A stretch of DNA of 17,896 bases, from contig JAICRQ010000020.1 of the NCBI GenBank assembly GCA_025966435.1, positions 1 through 17,896 on the forward strand. The letters run 5' to 3'. Positions within the stretch are counted from its first letter, which is position 1. Each line of letters begins with the position of its first letter. Source of the DNA: Anaerolineales bacterium. GTDB lineage: Bacteria; Chloroflexota; Anaerolineae; Anaerolineales; Villigracilaceae. Shown here one piece after another: positions 15,230 through 17,896 of this stretch. The position numbers and the translations under genes are program-made. The notes under the pieces were generated by a model that was given only the letters and a program-made list of their open reading frames with translations, made no database searches and had not been told where the DNA came from.

Positions 15230-16231
15230 TCACTGATTTCGTTTAAGCAGCTTGTCAGTTAATTGAAATAATGCGTCTCCAGCTTCCCCCTGTGGGTCTG
15301 CCTCGCGTAAGCTCATGAGTGCAAGGTCTATCATCTGCTTCGCTGCATCTGTTGCTGCTTCATAGCCGCCTTCACTGGCAAGGAGGCGCGCCAACTCCTG
15401 CACTTCATCCACTCGGATTGGGCCCTGTTGCCAGCGGGCTGCAAACTTTCCGTTCGTTCCAAGACCTGCTAACACGGGAAGAGAATTTTTTCCTTCTACC
15501 AGATCACTCGCAGCAGATTTACCGGTGAGTGATTCATTTCCCCAGATGCCCAGGATGTCATCCTGTACCTGGAAGGCAAGCCCGAGGTAATGTCCAAAGG
15601 CGCGGTAAGACTCCTGTCTCGACTCATCTGCGACGCCGAGCAGCGCGCCAAGGTGGCAGCAGGCGGAAAGCAGTGCCGCGGTCTTGCCAGAGATCATAGG
15701 CCAGTAATCTTCCACGGCGAGATCAACTCTCTCCTCATAGGACATATCCAGGAATTGACCGCGTGTCAGCTCGAGGCAGGTATTGTGAAGAATCTCTGCA
15801 CCTCTGACGACGATCTCTGCAGGATAATTCCCCTTCAGATCCATGAGCGCCTGATTTGACATCACAAACAACGCATCGCCGACATTGATTGCCATAGGCA
15901 CGCCCCATTTAACCCAGGTGGTTGGACGCCCGCGGCGTTTCTCGGAATTGTCTTGAATATCGTCATGGACGAGAGAGAAGTTATGGACGAGTTCTACTGC
16001 TGCGGCAGCGGGTAAAGCGGATTGCCAATCCGCCCCACAGGCAGCAGTCGATAACAACACCAGCAGCGGACGTATCCGCTTTCCGGTGGCTTCGGGTCCC
16101 GCGCCTTCTCCGGTCCACCCCATGTGGTAGGTGAGCATCTCGTGGAAGGGCTTTGTGCGTGGGGTGTCGAAGCGGGAGATTTGTCTTTGCAGTTCAGACT
16201 CAATAGAATCGATAAGCAGTTTGGTATCCAT
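15230..16231 (-). CDS. Polyprenyl diphosphate synthase, probably GGPP type, 333 aa
   Basis: Trans-prenyltransferase that condenses IPP onto allylic diphosphates. Visible family motifs are GKRIRP (50-55), the first Asp-rich motif DDIQD (90-94), RRGRPTTW (99-106), GDALF (118-122), SGKTAAL (181-187) and the second Asp-rich region QVQDDILGIWG (221-231), in which the last Asp is replaced by Gly. This variant recurs in bacterial homologues. The residue five before the first motif is Phe (F85), with no insertion in the motif. In the archaeal-type GGPP synthases that pattern stops chain growth near C20, so GGPP is the likely product; this is inference. The ATG at 16231 has AGGA 9 nt upstream. A 98-nt gap separates it from the HAD gene. 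Length is normal for the family. Confidence 0.92.
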   Translation of the reverse strand: MDTKLLIDSIESELQRQISRFDTPRTKPFHEMLTYHMGWTGEGAGPEATGKRIRPLLVLLSTAACGADWQSALPAAAAVELVHNFSLVHDDIQDNSEKRRGRPTTWVKWGVPMAINVGDALFVMSNQALMDLKGNYPAEIVVRGAEILHNTCLELTRGQFLDMSYEERVDLAVEDYWPMISGKTAALLSACCHLGALLGVADESRQESYRAFGHYLGLAFQVQDDILGIWGNESLTGKSAASDLVEGKNSLPVLAGLGTNGKFAARWQQGPIRVDEVQELARLLASEGGYEAATDAAKQMIDLALMSLREADPQGEAGDALFQLTDKLLKRNQ

Positions 16232-16266
16232 GAATTAAGATCCTGTTCCTCCATTAGAATCGTCGA

Positions 16267-16277
16267 ATCTTATCACA
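16267..16277 (-). promoter_or_regulatory. Possible extended -10 upstream of the polyprenyl synthase
   Basis: TGTGATAAGAT on the minus strand lies about 35 nt before the start codon, in the only sizeable spacer of the isoprenoid cluster. The TG and a 4/6 hexamer match suit an extended -10, but no -35 is recognisable. Confidence 0.25.
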
Positions 16278-16329
16278 GCACGAAGGGAATGATCGTGTTG
16301 AGGCAGAGGGACCGGTCAGAGTAATGAGC

Positions 16330-16944
16330 TTAGATGATTTCTAACGTATGCAGAGCAACGCGTAGTTGTTCAGGAGATTGGAAATGGACAGTCGCAAATC
16401 CCATTTTCTGCGCCTGCTCGATATTTGCCAGGGAATCATCGATGAAGAGACATTCTTGGGCAGGTTTGCCAATTCGGTCGAGTAGGATCTGAAAGATTTC
16501 CGGGTGTGGCTTCACATGCCCGACTTCGCCTGAAATGACCATGTCGTCGAGCAAGTCGAAGAAGTCATGTTTCTGGCGCGCGTAGGGGAAGGTTTCGGCA
16601 GACCAATTGCTTAATCCGTACAGTGGATACCCGACTTGTTTGAGTTCCTTCATGATTTCAATTGTGCCATCAATGGAATCGCCAAGCGATTCCACCCAGT
16701 GATCGTGAAATGCCTGGATGAGATGTGAGTAATGAGGAAATTCTTTGGAGAGGCTCGCAACACCTTCCGCAAAAGGACGTCCCTGATCCTGAAGTAAATT
16801 CCACTCCATGAACTTAACCTCTTCGAGAAAGTGTTCTATGCCGTCCGGATCATCTGGGAAGAAACGCTGATAGACATAGCGGGGATTCCATTCAAGCAAA
16901 ACGTTGCCGAAGTCGAAGATGATGGCTTTGATTTGTGAGTTCAT
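16330..16944 (-). CDS. HAD-superfamily hydrolase, YihX-like, 204 aa
   Basis: Cytosolic HAD subfamily IA protein. Motif I is IIFDFGNVLLEWNP, with nucleophile D11; the usual second Asp is Gly (G13), as in E. coli YihX, a sugar-phosphate phosphatase. Motif II is LSNWSAE (S112, N113), motif III is VGHVKPHPEIF (K145), and motif IV is LFIDDSLANIEQA (D169, D170). A helical cap lies at about 20-90. All catalytic positions apart from the D-to-G exchange are intact, so it is probably a phosphatase of an unknown phosphorylated metabolite. It starts 21 nt after the isomerase stop, with no clear SD. Its place between two isoprenoid enzymes may be chance. Confidence 0.88.
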   Translation of the reverse strand: MNSQIKAIIFDFGNVLLEWNPRYVYQRFFPDDPDGIEHFLEEVKFMEWNLLQDQGRPFAEGVASLSKEFPHYSHLIQAFHDHWVESLGDSIDGTIEIMKELKQVGYPLYGLSNWSAETFPYARQKHDFFDLLDDMVISGEVGHVKPHPEIFQILLDRIGKPAQECLFIDDSLANIEQAQKMGFATVHFQSPEQLRVALHTLEII

Positions 16945-16965
16945 GCGTACGATTGTAGCAGGGAT

Positions 16966-17896
16966 TTAGTTTACTGCTTTCAATTTTTCTTTCAACTCAG
17001 CCAGCGTTGCTGCTCCTGCGGCGAACATCGTGACTTCTATCTGTCTCTTCGTCAACTTCATCGTCTCAATTGCTTTCTCGGTCGACACTGCCGCGGCTTT
17101 GAGGAACTGACCTGCCATGCCGCCAAGCGTTGCACCGAGAGCGATACACTTGGCGATATCAAGTCCGTCTTTGATTCCGCCGCTGGCGAAGACTGTCATG
17201 TCGGGCGCAGCTTTCTTCACATTCAAAATCGATTCTGCAGTTGGGATTCCCCAGCCGACGAAGGTCGCGGCAAGCTCGCGCGTGAACTCGTCGGGCGCGC
17301 GGTGCATTTCCACCTGGGACCAGCTTGTGCCGCCCGCGCCAGCGACGTCGATGGCTTGTACGCCGCAATCCGCTAAGAGCTTCGCGGACCGTTCTGAGAT
17401 TCCCCACCCAACTTCCTTTGCGATCACGGGCACTTCCAGCTTCTTGCAGATCTCTTCCAGTTTGCGCGCCAGTCCCGCGAAATTAGTGTCGCCTGCATCC
17501 TGGACTGCCTCCTGGAGTGGGTTAAAATGAAAGATTAGTGCGTCGGCACCGATCATATCTACCGCCAGGCGGCACTGGTTAATGCCGTAACCATAATTCA
17601 GCTGCACGGCGCCCAGGTTGGCGAATAGCAGAATATCCGGCGCAACGCGGCGGACTTGAAACGTTTTTTCGAGCTCGGTGTTTTCGAGCGCGGCGCGCTG
17701 ACTTCCTACGCCCATGGCGATCTTCATTTCCTGAGCAGCTTCGGCGAGACGCAGGTTGATCGACTCAGCGTCCGCTGTCCCGCCGGTCATGGAGCTGATC
17801 AGGATGGGAGCTGAAAGCTGTTTGCCGAACAAGCTGAGACGGGTATCGACCCGCTCCAGATCCAATTCCGGCAACGCCTCGTGGATGAAGTGGTAG
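16966..17896 (-). CDS. fni: Type 2 isopentenyl-diphosphate isomerase, FMN-dependent (N-terminus cut by window edge)
   Basis: Interconverts IPP and DMAPP using reduced FMN and Mg2+. The frame is open to the window edge. The visible 309 residues begin [14 protein letters not shown], matching the family's conserved N-terminal segment, so about 25-40 residues lie outside. The TTG at 17874 is an internal Leu codon, not a start. Family motifs, numbered from the first visible residue, are SSMTGG (34-39), [11 protein letters not shown] (61-71), [11 protein letters not shown] (122-132; His-Asn and Gln-Glu of the active site), [11 protein letters not shown] (156-166), [10 protein letters not shown] (183-192), GWGIPT (215-220) and [15 protein letters not shown] (236-250; flavin phosphate binding). 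The protein is first of a three-gene isoprenoid cluster. The type 2 enzyme is common in Chloroflexota, Firmicutes and archaea. Confidence 0.95.
   Translation of the reverse strand, partial: YHFIHEALPELDLERVDTRLSLFGKQLSAPILISSMTGGTADAESINLRLAEAAQEMKIAMGVGSQRAALENTELEKTFQVRRVAPDILLFANLGAVQLNYGYGINQCRLAVDMIGADALIFHFNPLQEAVQDAGDTNFAGLARKLEEICKKLEVPVIAKEVGWGISERSAKLLADCGVQAIDVAGAGGTSWSQVEMHRAPDEFTRELAATFVGWGIPTAESILNVKKAAPDMTVFASGGIKDGLDIAKCIALGATLGGMAGQFLKAAAVSTEKAIETMKLTKRQIEVTMFAAGAATLAELKEKLKAVN

Noticed and set aside
16966..17874. Complete IPP isomerase starting at the TTG at 17874
   Set aside because: The frame continues to the window edge and the added residues (YHFIHEAL) match the conserved N-terminal region of the family, so the gene is cut rather than short.

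Overview
The window reads as chromosomal DNA of a filamentous-type Chloroflexota bacterium, most likely Anaerolineae. This is an inference from family style. The signs are long runs of GAF-domain sensor proteins with NPxLPxTRSE-type GAF cores, an FMN-dependent (type 2) isopentenyl-diphosphate isomerase, and a polyprenyl synthase of the DDILG type. No rRNA or other decisive taxonomic marker is present. Every gene I can support lies on the minus strand, so transcription runs from the right end to the left. I see no mobile element, CRISPR array or origin.

Right block (about 15230-17896): a small isoprenoid cluster. In transcription order it holds a type 2 IPP isomerase cut by the window edge, a YihX-like HAD phosphatase, and a short-chain (probably GGPP-type) polyprenyl diphosphate synthase. 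The isomerase sets the IPP/DMAPP ratio and the synthase condenses these units. The role of the HAD enzyme between them is unknown.

Boundary (14902-15229): a tRNA-Gly(CCC) gene with a perfect TTGACA-18-TATAAT promoter, followed by a strong hairpin terminator. This separates the isoprenoid cluster from the signalling operon.

Left block (1-14901): one tight operon of ten genes. Two stand-alone CheY/DivK-like receivers come first. One soluble protein with four GAF domains follows, then six membrane proteins, then the start of a further membrane sensor that runs off the left edge (GTG start). Gene junctions are overlaps of 4-11 bp (including ATGA and GTGA) or gaps of 1-23 nt. The six complete membrane proteins carry different inputs: 6TM blocks, 6TM+HAMP, and 6TM+dCache+HAMP. 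Their cytoplasmic half is the same: coiled coil, canonical GAF, a Trp-containing linker, a truncated second GAF, and a tail that looks like the first third of another GAF. None of the seven complete GAF proteins carries a recognisable kinase, cyclase, GGDEF, phosphatase or methyl-accepting domain. The operon therefore looks like a multi-input sensor array whose output must go through protein-protein contact, the two receivers, or the truncated gene at the left edge. This output-less array is the most interesting part of the window.
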